DNA of 28,997 nt from an uncultured Collinsella sp. (GTDB lineage: Bacteria > Actinomycetota > Coriobacteriia > Coriobacteriales > Coriobacteriaceae), in assembly GCA_900540935.1 (NCBI GenBank), contig UQHW01000026.1:1-28997 (forward strand), written 5' to 3'. Under the pieces are notes generated by a model. It was given only the letters and a program-made list of their open reading frames with translations. It was not told where the DNA came from and made no database searches. The position numbers were made by a program, and so were the translations under genes. Shown one piece after another: positions 1 through 7,122 of this stretch (positions within the stretch are counted from its first letter, which is position 1; every line of letters begins with the position of its first letter).

Positions 1-447
1 GATCACGCGATTGCGACGCGGAAAGGCAAACTTGCGCGGACCCATGCCCCACGGAGAGATCGACACGACCGCGCCGCCCGTATCGAGCGTGCGCGTAATA
101 AGCCCCGCGCTCGAACGCGGGTAGACCACGTCGGCGCCCGTCCCCAGCACCACGACGTGTTTGCCGCCGGCGTTGACCGCAGCCCAACCCGAGGCCTGGT
201 CACAACCGACCGCACCGCCCGAAACTACCGTCACTCCCGCCTCAACCGCCACCTTCGCCGCAAGCTCTGCCACGGCAAGACCATACGGCGAGGCCTTTCG
301 CGCACCGATGATGGAGAGCGCGGGCGTCGAAAGCGCCTCGGGGTTGCCGCGCACATAGAGCGTCTGAGGTACATCAGAAAGCTCCAAAACGGTCTCGGGA
401 TACAACGCATCGCCTGGATGCAGCTCAAAGGTCCCCTCGGCCATCAT
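1..447 (-). CDS. dprA: DNA-processing protein DprA (partial, cut by the window edge)
   Basis: DprA loads RecA onto incoming single-stranded DNA during natural transformation. The reading frame is open to base 1, so only about 149 N-terminal residues are present. They show the Rossmann-like DprA core: LYVRGNPEAL near residue 30, IIGARKASPYG near 46-56, SGGAVGCD near 76-83, VVLGTGADVVYP near 99-110 and FPRRNRVI at the cut edge. Two adjacent in-frame ATG codons (447 and 444) follow a GGAGG ribosome binding site, and the first overlaps the comM stop as ATGA. Only about 28 residues precede the LYVRG strand, so the usual N-terminal helical domain of DprA is missing. The nucleotide-binding loop reads GCD where most family members have GID. 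The comM neighbour supports the assignment. Confidence 0.85.
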   Translation of the reverse strand, partial: MMAEGTFELHPGDALYPETVLELSDVPQTLYVRGNPEALSTPALSIIGARKASPYGLAVAELAAKVAVEAGVTVVSGGAVGCDQASGWAAVNAGGKHVVVLGTGADVVYPRSSAGLITRTLDTGGAVVSISPWGMGPRKFAFPRRNRVI

Positions 448-1967
448 TGGTCCCTCCTTCCCTGGTACATCGCCGCCTCGAGCACGTGGTCCTGCGTCAC
501 CTGCTCGCTCTCGGCGACATCTGCGATCGTGCGCGCAATGCGAACAAGGCGCACGATGCCACGCCCTGTGAGATGCGTGCGCTTCGACAGGCCGAGCACA
601 CACTTCTCCGCCGCATCATCGAGCTCAAAGGTCGAAACGACGCCGTCAATGGACCGAGTCTCGTCATCCTCGGCCTCGGCATCCGCATCGTCCATGCGGG
701 ATTCGCGCCAAGCGCGAAAGGCGCGACCGCGCACAACGTAGTCACGTAACTCGGCCGACGACATGCCCTCCGCACCCTCGATAATCACTTGAGGGTCGGG
801 ACGGGTCACATCGATCATCATGTCGATACGGTCGGCCAAAGGACCGCGCAGTTTAGACCGATAGCGCTCGACCATCGCCGCCGAGCAGCGACACGGCACC
901 TCGCGATCGCCCAAAAAGCCGCAGGGGCAGGGATTGCTCGCAGCCAGCAGCTGAAAGCGCGACGGGAAGGTAAAAGCCCCGTCGACGCGTACGATCCTCA
1001 CGTAGCCGCGCTCGATGGGCTGACGCAGCGTCTGCAGCACGCCAGTGGGAAACTCGGCAAGCTCGTCCAAAAAGAGCACGCCGCCATGAGCAAGGCTGAT
1101 CTCACCCGGGTGCACCGGGCGCCCGCCGCCGATAAGGCCTGCGGTCGAAATACTGTGGTGGGGACTGCGGAAGGGGCGGTGCCCCGCCAACAAGCCATCA
1201 ATGTTCTCACCCAAAACCGAATGGATGCACAGTGCCTCCTGCTGATCCTCAACGGAAAGCTCGGGCAGGATGCCGGTCATACGGCGTGCGAGCATCGTCT
1301 TGCCCGATCCCGGAGACCCGATCATGAGCAAGCCGAGTTCTCCTGCCGCCGCAAGCGCCATGCCGCGTTTAGCGACTTCCTGCCCCAGCACGTCTGCATA
1401 GTCGAGCTCGGGCTCAAAGGTCGCCTCGACACCCTCGGAATCCAAGTAGTGCCGTGCGGCATCGCCCATGCCGTGAGCAAGCTGAGACAGATGGTCGATA
1501 AAGCCGCAATCTACGCCCGCGAGTGGCACATGCTGGTCGGACCTGCCGGCGATAAAAGACAGCCCCATGTCGCGAGCCAATAGCTGAAACGCCACCTCGC
1601 CCTTGACGGGAAGCACCGTACCGTCCAGACCAAGCTCACCTGCGATAAGGCAGCGATCGAGGTTGTCACGGGGAATCTGCTCATCGGCCGCTAGAACCGC
1701 GATGGCGATGGGCAGGTCAAAGCCGCTACCGGTCTTGCGGATATCGCCGGGTGCCAGGTTAACGGTAATGCCCGAGCGCGGGATCTCGAACCCGGCGGAG
1801 CGCATCGCGCAGCGAATACGACCGCGTGACTCCATCACCTCCATACTCGGAATGCCGAGCATCTGGATGCCCGGAACGCCACCGGCAAGCGAGACCTCGA
1901 CCGTGACGTGAATCGCCTCGACGCCGCGGATGCAGGCCGCGTGAACGGCAAACGTCTCGAACGCCAT
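444..1967 (-). CDS. comM: ComM/YifB family Mg-chelatase-like AAA+ ATPase
   Basis: This is a 507-residue protein, normal for the family. ComM of Gram-negatives is a hexameric helicase that promotes branch migration during integration of transforming DNA; the Gram-positive members are less studied. An N-terminal Lon-like fold comes first. Walker A is GSPGSGKT at about residues 217-224, the family motif RSPHHSIS is at about 267-274, and Walker B is LFLDEL at about 298-303. A four-cysteine zinc motif lies at about 347-361. The frame is open upstream to 2165, but MAFETFAVHA at 1967 matches where the family begins and the extra sequence overlaps yraN. The yraN stop and this ATG share one base (TGATG), which suggests translational coupling. 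The 3' end overlaps the dprA start. Confidence 0.93.
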   Translation of the reverse strand: MAFETFAVHAACIRGVEAIHVTVEVSLAGGVPGIQMLGIPSMEVMESRGRIRCAMRSAGFEIPRSGITVNLAPGDIRKTGSGFDLPIAIAVLAADEQIPRDNLDRCLIAGELGLDGTVLPVKGEVAFQLLARDMGLSFIAGRSDQHVPLAGVDCGFIDHLSQLAHGMGDAARHYLDSEGVEATFEPELDYADVLGQEVAKRGMALAAAGELGLLMIGSPGSGKTMLARRMTGILPELSVEDQQEALCIHSVLGENIDGLLAGHRPFRSPHHSISTAGLIGGGRPVHPGEISLAHGGVLFLDELAEFPTGVLQTLRQPIERGYVRIVRVDGAFTFPSRFQLLAASNPCPCGFLGDREVPCRCSAAMVERYRSKLRGPLADRIDMMIDVTRPDPQVIIEGAEGMSSAELRDYVVRGRAFRAWRESRMDDADAEAEDDETRSIDGVVSTFELDDAAEKCVLGLSKRTHLTGRGIVRLVRIARTIADVAESEQVTQDHVLEAAMYQGRRDQ

Positions 1968-2452
1968 CACGACACCTGCCAATCGAACGCGTTGTACTGA
2001 TGCTCGATCTCGGCGATATGCCCGCCGCGGATGGTGACGCCCACGGCATCGAAGCGAATCGCCTTGAGCGGATAATGCTCCATGAGATAGCAACTTGCGA
2101 TGCGGCGGTAGCGGCGTTGCTTTTGGGCGTCCACGGCCTCCTCGGGAAAGACCCGCGTGGTGCAATCCAGCGAAACGCGTCTGGTCTTGACCTCGGCCAT
2201 CACCACGACATCGTCGAGCTCATCGAGCAGCACCAGATCGGCCTCGCCCTCGGTGCAACGATAGCCCTGCTCCAGCAAGGTGTAGCCGCGCTCGTTAAAG
2301 TAGTCGATGGTGATCAGCTCGCCCAGCATGCCTAGCTCGCGGGGACTGAGTCCCTTGATAAACTCGGGCGTCATCGCCCCGGAGTCGAGCTCGCCGTTTT
2401 CCCAACGCTCCTTGAGCTGCTGCGTCTTGCTCTTTTTGCTTGCGGCACTCAT
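1967..2452 (-). CDS. YraN family (UPF0102) endonuclease-like protein
   Basis: This 161-residue protein has a PD-(D/E)XK nuclease-like core. It shows RCTEGEADLVLLDE, with the acidic metal-binding positions, followed by MAEVKTRR, the ExK half of the motif. The biochemical function of the family is unsettled. The family usually starts close to the helix LGxxGExxAxxYL, whereas here about 35 extra residues precede it, rich in Lys, Glu and Gln (MSAASKKSKTQQ...). The start at 2452 is chosen because AAAGGAG lies just upstream. Its stop codon overlaps the comM start. Placement downstream of rnhB and upstream of comM-dprA matches a widespread gene order. Confidence 0.88.
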   Translation of the reverse strand: MSAASKKSKTQQLKERWENGELDSGAMTPEFIKGLSPRELGMLGELITIDYFNERGYTLLEQGYRCTEGEADLVLLDELDDVVVMAEVKTRRVSLDCTTRVFPEEAVDAQKQRRYRRIASCYLMEHYPLKAIRFDAVGVTIRGGHIAEIEHQYNAFDWQVS

Positions 2453-2549
2453 GGGGTCTCCTTTCCCGCACACTGCATTGCCCCGATGATGAGGGCACCT
2501 TTCATGCGGGTAAGTACCGGAAGCAAACCAAAAGCTGACCAAATGCCGT

Positions 2550-2592
2550 CAAAAAACGGGCCGTACGCAGCAATGCTGTTGCATACGGCCCG
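2550..2592 (-). terminator. Rho-independent terminator after rnhB
   Basis: Read on the minus strand, a stem of about 15 bp with two G-U pairs has the arms CGGGCCGTATGCAAC and GCTGCGTACGGCCCG and is followed by six T. It lies about 50 bases after the rnhB stop and separates the rplS-rnhB unit from yraN-comM-dprA. Confidence 0.9.
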
Positions 2593-2641
2593 CTACCAGC
2601 AGGTTTATAAAACCCCAGAGGTCCCTGTCTCCACAATTGAC

Positions 2642-3430
2642 CTAGAAAAGGCGCTCAGTCTGCAGAAAGTTTCCGCAAAAGCTCACGCGGTGCAGCGGAC
2701 AAAGTCCATGTTTGCGAATGGCCTCGATGTGCTCGGGGCTCGCATAGCCCTTCGACTCGGCCAGATGGTACTCGGGGTACTCGGCGTCGTACTCGACCAT
2801 CATCTCGTCACGCGTGACCTTGGCCATGATGGACGCCGCGGCGATGCAGGCGATCTTGGCATCGCCCTTCACCACATCGCGCTCGTTGGGAACGGCGCCC
2901 AAGGGGTTACCATCCATGAGGACGCAGTCGGGTTCAAGTCCCGTATCGGCCACGGCGCCCGCGACGGCAGCGCGGATGGCGCGGGCCATACCCATCTCGT
3001 CGATATCCTTCGGCGCGATATGGCAAAAACCGATCGCCGTCGCCACCTCGGCAATCTTCACTGAGAGCAACTCGCGGCGCGCCGGCGTGAGCTTTTTGGA
3101 ATCGTTGATGCCCCAGACGCGCGGCTCCATAGGAAGGCAGACAGCGCATACCGTCAAAGGACCGGCCACCGATCCGCGACCCACCTCGTCGACACCAACG
3201 ACCACCCCATCGCCGCCAAGCTCATGCATAAGCTCGTACATGTCATTGACGCGTTCGCGCTCGGCAAGCTCTTTGGCATGGCGTTTGAGAGCGCGTTCGC
3301 AAGCCTTGATCACCTGCTGGCGCGGGTCCTCGCGATAATGCTCCACGAGGGCGGGAATCTCCTCAAACGTTGCGCTCGCCAACTCACCGGCAACCTGCGA
3401 TGCCGAAACCGAGCTCGTCATATTGGCCAT
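2642..3430 (-). CDS. rnhB: ribonuclease HII
   Basis: RNase HII cuts the RNA strand of RNA-DNA hybrids and removes single ribonucleotides misincorporated in DNA. The catalytic motif GVDEVGRGSVAGPL supplies Asp81 and Glu82. NDSKKL follows, then Asp173 in LMDGNPLG and Asp190 in VKGDAKIA, completing the four acidic residues. The C-terminal part HRVSFCGNF is also typical. The 262-residue protein has an N-terminal extension of about 75 residues, partly helical and charged, similar in place to the extension of Bacillus-type enzymes. The start at 3430 has AAGGAGG seven bases upstream; the further upstream ATG at 3448 would put that ribosome binding site inside the gene. A terminator stands between rplS and this gene with no room for a separate promoter. 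Confidence 0.96.
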   Translation of the reverse strand: MANMTSSVSASQVAGELASATFEEIPALVEHYREDPRQQVIKACERALKRHAKELAERERVNDMYELMHELGGDGVVVGVDEVGRGSVAGPLTVCAVCLPMEPRVWGINDSKKLTPARRELLSVKIAEVATAIGFCHIAPKDIDEMGMARAIRAAVAGAVADTGLEPDCVLMDGNPLGAVPNERDVVKGDAKIACIAAASIMAKVTRDEMMVEYDAEYPEYHLAESKGYASPEHIEAIRKHGLCPLHRVSFCGNFLQTERLF

Positions 3431-3459
3431 ACCAGGCCCTCCTTGCATGCAAATCAGAT

Positions 3460-3489
3460 AAAAAGAAGGGCCACCCGAAGGTGACCCTT
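3460..3489 (-). terminator. Intercistronic terminator between rplS and rnhB
   Basis: On the minus strand a 10-bp stem (AAGGGTCACC / GGTGGCCCTT, one G-T pair) closes a TTCG loop and is followed by CTTTTTA. It begins about 35 bases after the rplS stop. The rnhB start lies only about 30 bases beyond the T tract, so rnhB is probably expressed by partial read-through. Confidence 0.9.
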
Positions 3490-3523
3490 GTGTCCAAACG
3501 AGTGGACAGACGCTGCGATCTTC

Positions 3524-3865
3524 TTAGCGCTTCTCGGGGATGCGAGCAGCCTTGCCCACCTTGTCGCGGAGGTAGTACAGCTTGGCGCGACGGACGCGAC
3601 CATGACGAACGACCTCGAGCTTGGCGATCTTGGGGCTGTGAAGCGGGAAGGTACGCTCAACACCGACACCGAAGGACATCTTGCGGACGGTGAAGGTCTC
3701 GCGGGCACCGGCGCCGGCCATGCGGATGACGTCGCCCTGGAAGACCTGGATGCGCTCGCGGTCGCCTTCCTTAATGCGGTAGTGAACCTTGACGTTGTCG
3801 GCGACGCGAACCTGAGGAATGTCCTCGCGGATCTGCTGACGCTCGATTGCGCGGATGTAATCCAT
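3524..3865 (-). CDS. rplS: 50S ribosomal protein L19
   Basis: L19 sits at the interface of the 30S and 50S subunits. The 113-residue sequence starts MDYIRAIERQQ, which is nearly invariant in the family, and contains VHYRIKEGDRERIQVFQG, FTVRKMSFGVGVERTFPLHSP and the basic RRAKLYYLRDKVGKAARI end. The ATG at 3865 has AAGGA seven bases upstream; a TTG two codons earlier is rejected because the family starts at MDY. The gene has its own promoter and a structured leader, and a terminator follows it. In many bacteria rplS sits next to trmD, but here it is about 7.2 kb away. Confidence 0.97.
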   Translation of the reverse strand: MDYIRAIERQQIREDIPQVRVADNVKVHYRIKEGDRERIQVFQGDVIRMAGAGARETFTVRKMSFGVGVERTFPLHSPKIAKLEVVRHGRVRRAKLYYLRDKVGKAARIPEKR

Positions 3866-3889
3866 GTGCAATTCCTTACTCTTCTAGAG

Positions 3890-3913
3890 GTGCCGTACCA
3901 CCTTGGCCGGCAC
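3890..3913 (-). promoter_or_regulatory. Hairpin in the rplS leader
   Basis: A perfect 6-bp inverted repeat (GTGCCG and CGGCAC, 12-base loop) lies in the roughly 60-base leader between the predicted transcription start and the rplS ribosome binding site. L19 leader RNAs that bind the protein are described in other phyla. Whether this hairpin is one is unknown. Confidence 0.4.
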
Positions 3914-3934
3914 GTAGTTGAACAAACGTATTCG

Positions 3935-3962
3935 AGTATACACGCGCGGGTTTCTGCTGCAA
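3935..3962 (-). promoter_or_regulatory. Predicted sigma-70 type promoter of rplS
   Basis: TTGCAG (-35) and TATACT (-10) are separated by 16 bases on the minus strand. The -10 matches five of six consensus positions. The predicted transcript starts near 3928, about 63 bases before the rplS start. Confidence 0.7.
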
Positions 3963-4010
3963 GAACAATTTTTTACGCAGACAAAAAGACAAAACCCGCA
4001 CATGATAACC

Positions 4011-4034
4011 GCCCGTCTCACGAATGAGACGGGC
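4011..4034 (-). terminator. Hairpin terminator after ppdK
   Basis: A perfect 10-bp inverted repeat GCCCGTCTCA / TGAGACGGGC has a TTCG loop on the minus strand and lies about 40 bases after the ppdK stop. No clean T tract follows (GGTTATC), so termination may be weaker than at the other sites here. A plus-strand role is unlikely because no plus-strand gene ends nearby. Confidence 0.65.
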
Positions 4035-4074
4035 GGCATGAAGGGGGCTACGCTAGGCGTCTAAACCCAAAACG

Positions 4075-6825
4075 TTACGCGGGGCGCTTCGCCTCGAGCT
4101 TGGCCTGGGCGGCAGCAAGACGTGCGAGCGGCACACGGTAGGGCGAGCAAGACACGTAGTCCACGTCAGCCACGTTAAACAGGCCCTTGATGGACTTGGG
4201 GTCGCCGCCGTGCTCGCCGCATACGCCAAAGTGCATATCGGGATTGGTGGCACGACCCTTCTCGACGGCCATGCGCACCAGCTCGAGCACCGCCGTATCG
4301 ATGGTCTCGAAGGGATTGTCCTTCAAGATCTTCTTATGCATGTACAGCGGGATGAACTTAGCCTCGGCGTCGTCACGCGAGAAACCGAAGGTCGTCTGGG
4401 TGAGGTCGTTGGTGCCAAAGCAGAAGAAGTCTGCGTGATGGGCGATCTCGTCAGCGACCATGCAGGCGCGCGGCAGCTCGAGCATCGTGCCCACGGGTAT
4501 ATTGAGCTCGACGCCTTCCTCGGCGGAAACCTCGGCGATCACGCGCTCGATAACCTCGCGGGTCTGGACATGCTCGGCCGTGATGGAAACGAGCGGAACC
4601 ATGATCTCGGGACGCGGGTCGACGCCTTCCTTGATAAGGTGGGCAGCAGCCGTGGCGACGGCGCGGACCTGCATAAGCGTCAGATCGCCAAAGACGACGG
4701 ACAGGCGCACGCCGCGCAGGCCGAGCATAGGGTTCGACTCGACCATGCCGTCGATACGACGCAGGCGGGCGCGCAGGACGGCAAGCTCTTCCTCGCTGGC
4801 GCCAGCGGCTTCCTTCTTGGTGATGGCGACCTCGAGCTCGCGAGGATTATCCAGGAACTCATGAAGCGGCGGATCGAGCAGGCGGACGACCACATCGCGA
4901 CCAGACATGGTCTTGAACATCGCCAGGAAGTCCTCGGTCTGAACCTTAAGCAGGTCGGACAGGGCCTGCTGCTTCACGGCCTCATCGTCAGACAGGATAA
5001 AGCTCTGGATGATGTTCTTGCGATCGCCCAGGAACATGTGCTCGGTGCGGCACAGGCCAATAGCCTCGGCGCCAAACTCGAGGGCAAGCTCGGCATCCTC
5101 GGGATTGTCGGCGTTGACGCGCACATGGTTGGCATGACCACAGGTCTCGTCCAGGCGAATCTCGTCGGCCCAGGACAGGATAGTGTCCAGGTCGCCGGTA
5201 AGCTCGGCGGAGACCAGGTCGACGGGACCGTCGACGACGATGCCCTGGGTGCCGTCGATGGAGATGACATCGCCCTCGTGCAATACGCGGTCACTGCCCT
5301 CGATGCGCACGACCTTCTCGGCGGCGTCGATGTGGAAGCGTTCAACGCCGCAGACGCAGGGCGTACCCATGCCGCGGGCGATAACGGCGGCATGGCTCGT
5401 CTTGCCACCGTGGCTGGTCAGGATGCCCTCGGCGGCGACCATGCCCTTCAGGTCATCGGGGTTGGTCTCCCAACGAACCAGAATGACCTTGTGACCCTCG
5501 TTGGCGCGCGCGACGGCGTCATCGCTCGAGAACACGACCTCGCCCACGGCGGCACCGGGGCTGGCGTTAAGACCGCTGGCCAGCGCCTCGTACTTCTTGG
5601 AGGCGTCAAACTGCGGGTGCAGAAGCTGGTCGAGCTGCGCGGGATCGATGCGGCTCACGGCCTCCTCGCGAGTGATCAGGCCCTCCTCGACCATTTCGAT
5701 GGCGATGCGCAGGGCGGCGGTGGCAGTGCGCTTGCCCACGCGAGTCTGGAGCATCCAGAGCTTACCCTGCTCGATGGTGAACTCGATGTCGCACATGTCG
5801 CGATAGTGATCCTCGAGCGTCAGGAACACGCGCTCGAGCTCCTCACCTGCGGACTCGAGGCCCGGGGTGGTCTTGAGGTCGGCGATGGGCTCGGTATTGC
5901 GGATGCCGGCGACGACATCCTCGCCCTGGGCGTTGACCAGAAAGTCGCCGTAGAACTCCTTAGTGCCGTCGGCCGGGTTGCGCGTAAAGGCGACGCCGGT
6001 CGCGGAGGTCTCACCCTTGTTGCCAAAAGCCATAGCCTGGACGTTGACGGCAGTACCGAGCTCGTCGGAGATGCCGTGCTGTTTGCGGTAGATGCAGGCG
6101 CGCTCGTTCATCCAGCTGCCAAAGACGGCCTGGATGGCAAGGCGCAACTGGAGCTCCGGATCATGCGGGAAGACGGGCTTGCCGCCGGTGACCTCGAGCT
6201 CGGGATACAGGGAGGCATCGACGTTCTCGGAGAAGATGCCCTTAAAGGTCTCGACGAGTTCCTGCAGGTCCTCGGCCGAAAGCTCGGAATCGACGCGAAC
6301 GCCGGCGACCAGACGGGCCTGGGTCAGGGCGTTCTCGAACAGGTCGGCGTCAACGCCCATGACGACATTGGAAAACATCTGGATAAAGCGGAGGTAGCTA
6401 TCCCAGCCAAAACGCGGGTTCTGCGTCTGCGCGATGAGGCCCTGGACGGAGTCGTCATTGAGGCCCAAGTTGAGGACCGTGTCCATCATACCGGGCATGG
6501 AGAACGGAGCGCCCGAGCGAACCGACACGAGCAGCGGATCGGAGGCGTCGCCGAGCTTCTTGCCGCAGCGGGCCTCGAGGTCCGCCTCGGCAGCAACGAT
6601 CTCATCGAGTGCGCCCCCGGGCCACACGTTGCCGGCACCGGAGTACTCGACGCAAGTCTGGCAGGTAATGGTAAAGCCACCGGGAACCGGCAGGCCGATG
6701 CGGCTTATCTCGGCAAGGTTTGCGCCCTTGCCGCCAAGCACGAAGTTCATGGACTTGTCGCCCTCAGTGACACAGGTGCCCTGGGCGTCGGTTCCAAAAC
6801 GGTAAACCCTCTTGCAATCGCTCAC
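4075..6825 (-). CDS. ppdK: pyruvate, phosphate dikinase
   Basis: PPDK interconverts pyruvate, ATP and phosphate with phosphoenolpyruvate, AMP and pyrophosphate; in anaerobes it can work in either glycolysis or gluconeogenesis. The 916-residue protein has the N-terminal ATP-grasp domain (GGKGANLAE, LPVPGGFTIT). The phosphohistidine domain carries GGKTSHAAVIARGMG with His478. The C-terminal PEP/pyruvate TIM barrel includes VVRLLDPPLHEF, GLRGVRLS, FGTNDLTQTTFG and VCGEHGGDP with Cys869. The start chosen is GTG at 6825 (MSDCKRVYRFG), which has AAGGGGAAG upstream; the open frame to 6846 has no support. The gene for its regulatory protein lies 297 bases upstream, and a hairpin terminator follows. 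Confidence 0.96.
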   Translation of the reverse strand: MSDCKRVYRFGTDAQGTCVTEGDKSMNFVLGGKGANLAEISRIGLPVPGGFTITCQTCVEYSGAGNVWPGGALDEIVAAEADLEARCGKKLGDASDPLLVSVRSGAPFSMPGMMDTVLNLGLNDDSVQGLIAQTQNPRFGWDSYLRFIQMFSNVVMGVDADLFENALTQARLVAGVRVDSELSAEDLQELVETFKGIFSENVDASLYPELEVTGGKPVFPHDPELQLRLAIQAVFGSWMNERACIYRKQHGISDELGTAVNVQAMAFGNKGETSATGVAFTRNPADGTKEFYGDFLVNAQGEDVVAGIRNTEPIADLKTTPGLESAGEELERVFLTLEDHYRDMCDIEFTIEQGKLWMLQTRVGKRTATAALRIAIEMVEEGLITREEAVSRIDPAQLDQLLHPQFDASKKYEALASGLNASPGAAVGEVVFSSDDAVARANEGHKVILVRWETNPDDLKGMVAAEGILTSHGGKTSHAAVIARGMGTPCVCGVERFHIDAAEKVVRIEGSDRVLHEGDVISIDGTQGIVVDGPVDLVSAELTGDLDTILSWADEIRLDETCGHANHVRVNADNPEDAELALEFGAEAIGLCRTEHMFLGDRKNIIQSFILSDDEAVKQQALSDLLKVQTEDFLAMFKTMSGRDVVVRLLDPPLHEFLDNPRELEVAITKKEAAGASEEELAVLRARLRRIDGMVESNPMLGLRGVRLSVVFGDLTLMQVRAVATAAAHLIKEGVDPRPEIMVPLVSITAEHVQTREVIERVIAEVSAEEGVELNIPVGTMLELPRACMVADEIAHHADFFCFGTNDLTQTTFGFSRDDAEAKFIPLYMHKKILKDNPFETIDTAVLELVRMAVEKGRATNPDMHFGVCGEHGGDPKSIKGLFNVADVDYVSCSPYRVPLARLAAAQAKLEAKRPA

Positions 6826-6841
6826 GATACTTCCCCTTCCA

Positions 6842-6855
6842 TGCACTTACGCGCA
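6842..6855 (-). promoter_or_regulatory. GUAA-capped hairpin in the ppdK leader
   Basis: On the minus strand TGCGC-GTAA-GTGCA forms a 5-bp stem (one G-U pair) with a GNRA-type loop, a few bases upstream of the ppdK ribosome binding site. Thirteen of its 14 bases are identical to a hairpin in the leader of the PPDK regulator gene at 8012-8025. Confidence 0.45.
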
Positions 6856-6900
6856 CGACCGTGGTAACGAATCGACCCACCGGATGCGGGCCGTGAGGGA

Positions 6901-6906
6901 ACTATA
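6901..6906 (-). promoter_or_regulatory. Candidate -10 element upstream of ppdK
   Basis: TATAGT on the minus strand lies about 75 bases before the ppdK start. No good -35 hexamer sits 16-18 bases upstream, so use of this promoter may need an activator. This is the best -10 candidate seen in the 6826-7122 gap. Confidence 0.35.
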
Positions 6907-6947
6907 CGGCGCGTTTTGGGCAGGCTTGAGCAGAGGGTGCGCGGTTT

Positions 6948-6976
6948 GGTAAACGTGCTAAAACTGGCGGTAAACG
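6948..6976. repeat. Direct repeat GGTAAACG, 21-bp period, upstream of ppdK
   Basis: GGTAAACG occurs at 6948-6955 and 6969-6976, two helical turns apart, just upstream of the candidate ppdK -10. A related palindromic-looking GGTGGTTACC follows at about 6987-6996. This resembles a tandem regulator site. The rest of the 6826-7122 gap is AT-richer, with a short inverted repeat CTGCA/TGCAG near 7010, and I see no gene or clear terminator in it. Confidence 0.35.
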
Positions 6977-7122
6977 GTAGATAAAGGTGGTTACCTTATG
7001 AAGATACCACTGCAAGAGAAATGCAGGTCAGATGCAAGTTTCTTGCTAAATCGCTTTATCACTATCGTGCATTATTTTGAGGTAGTCTATTTAGGACGGG
7101 GCTTTTTAACTACTCCAATGAG

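Noticed and set aside
1968..2165. Upstream extension of the comM frame
   Set aside because: It lies wholly inside yraN, shows no conservation with ComM, and the family starts at the ATG at 1967.
4210..6867. An 885-codon open frame on the plus strand, opposite ppdK
   Set aside because: It is the mirror of ppdK. High GC codon use in the real gene avoids the triplets that would be stops on the other strand. The translation shows no family motif.
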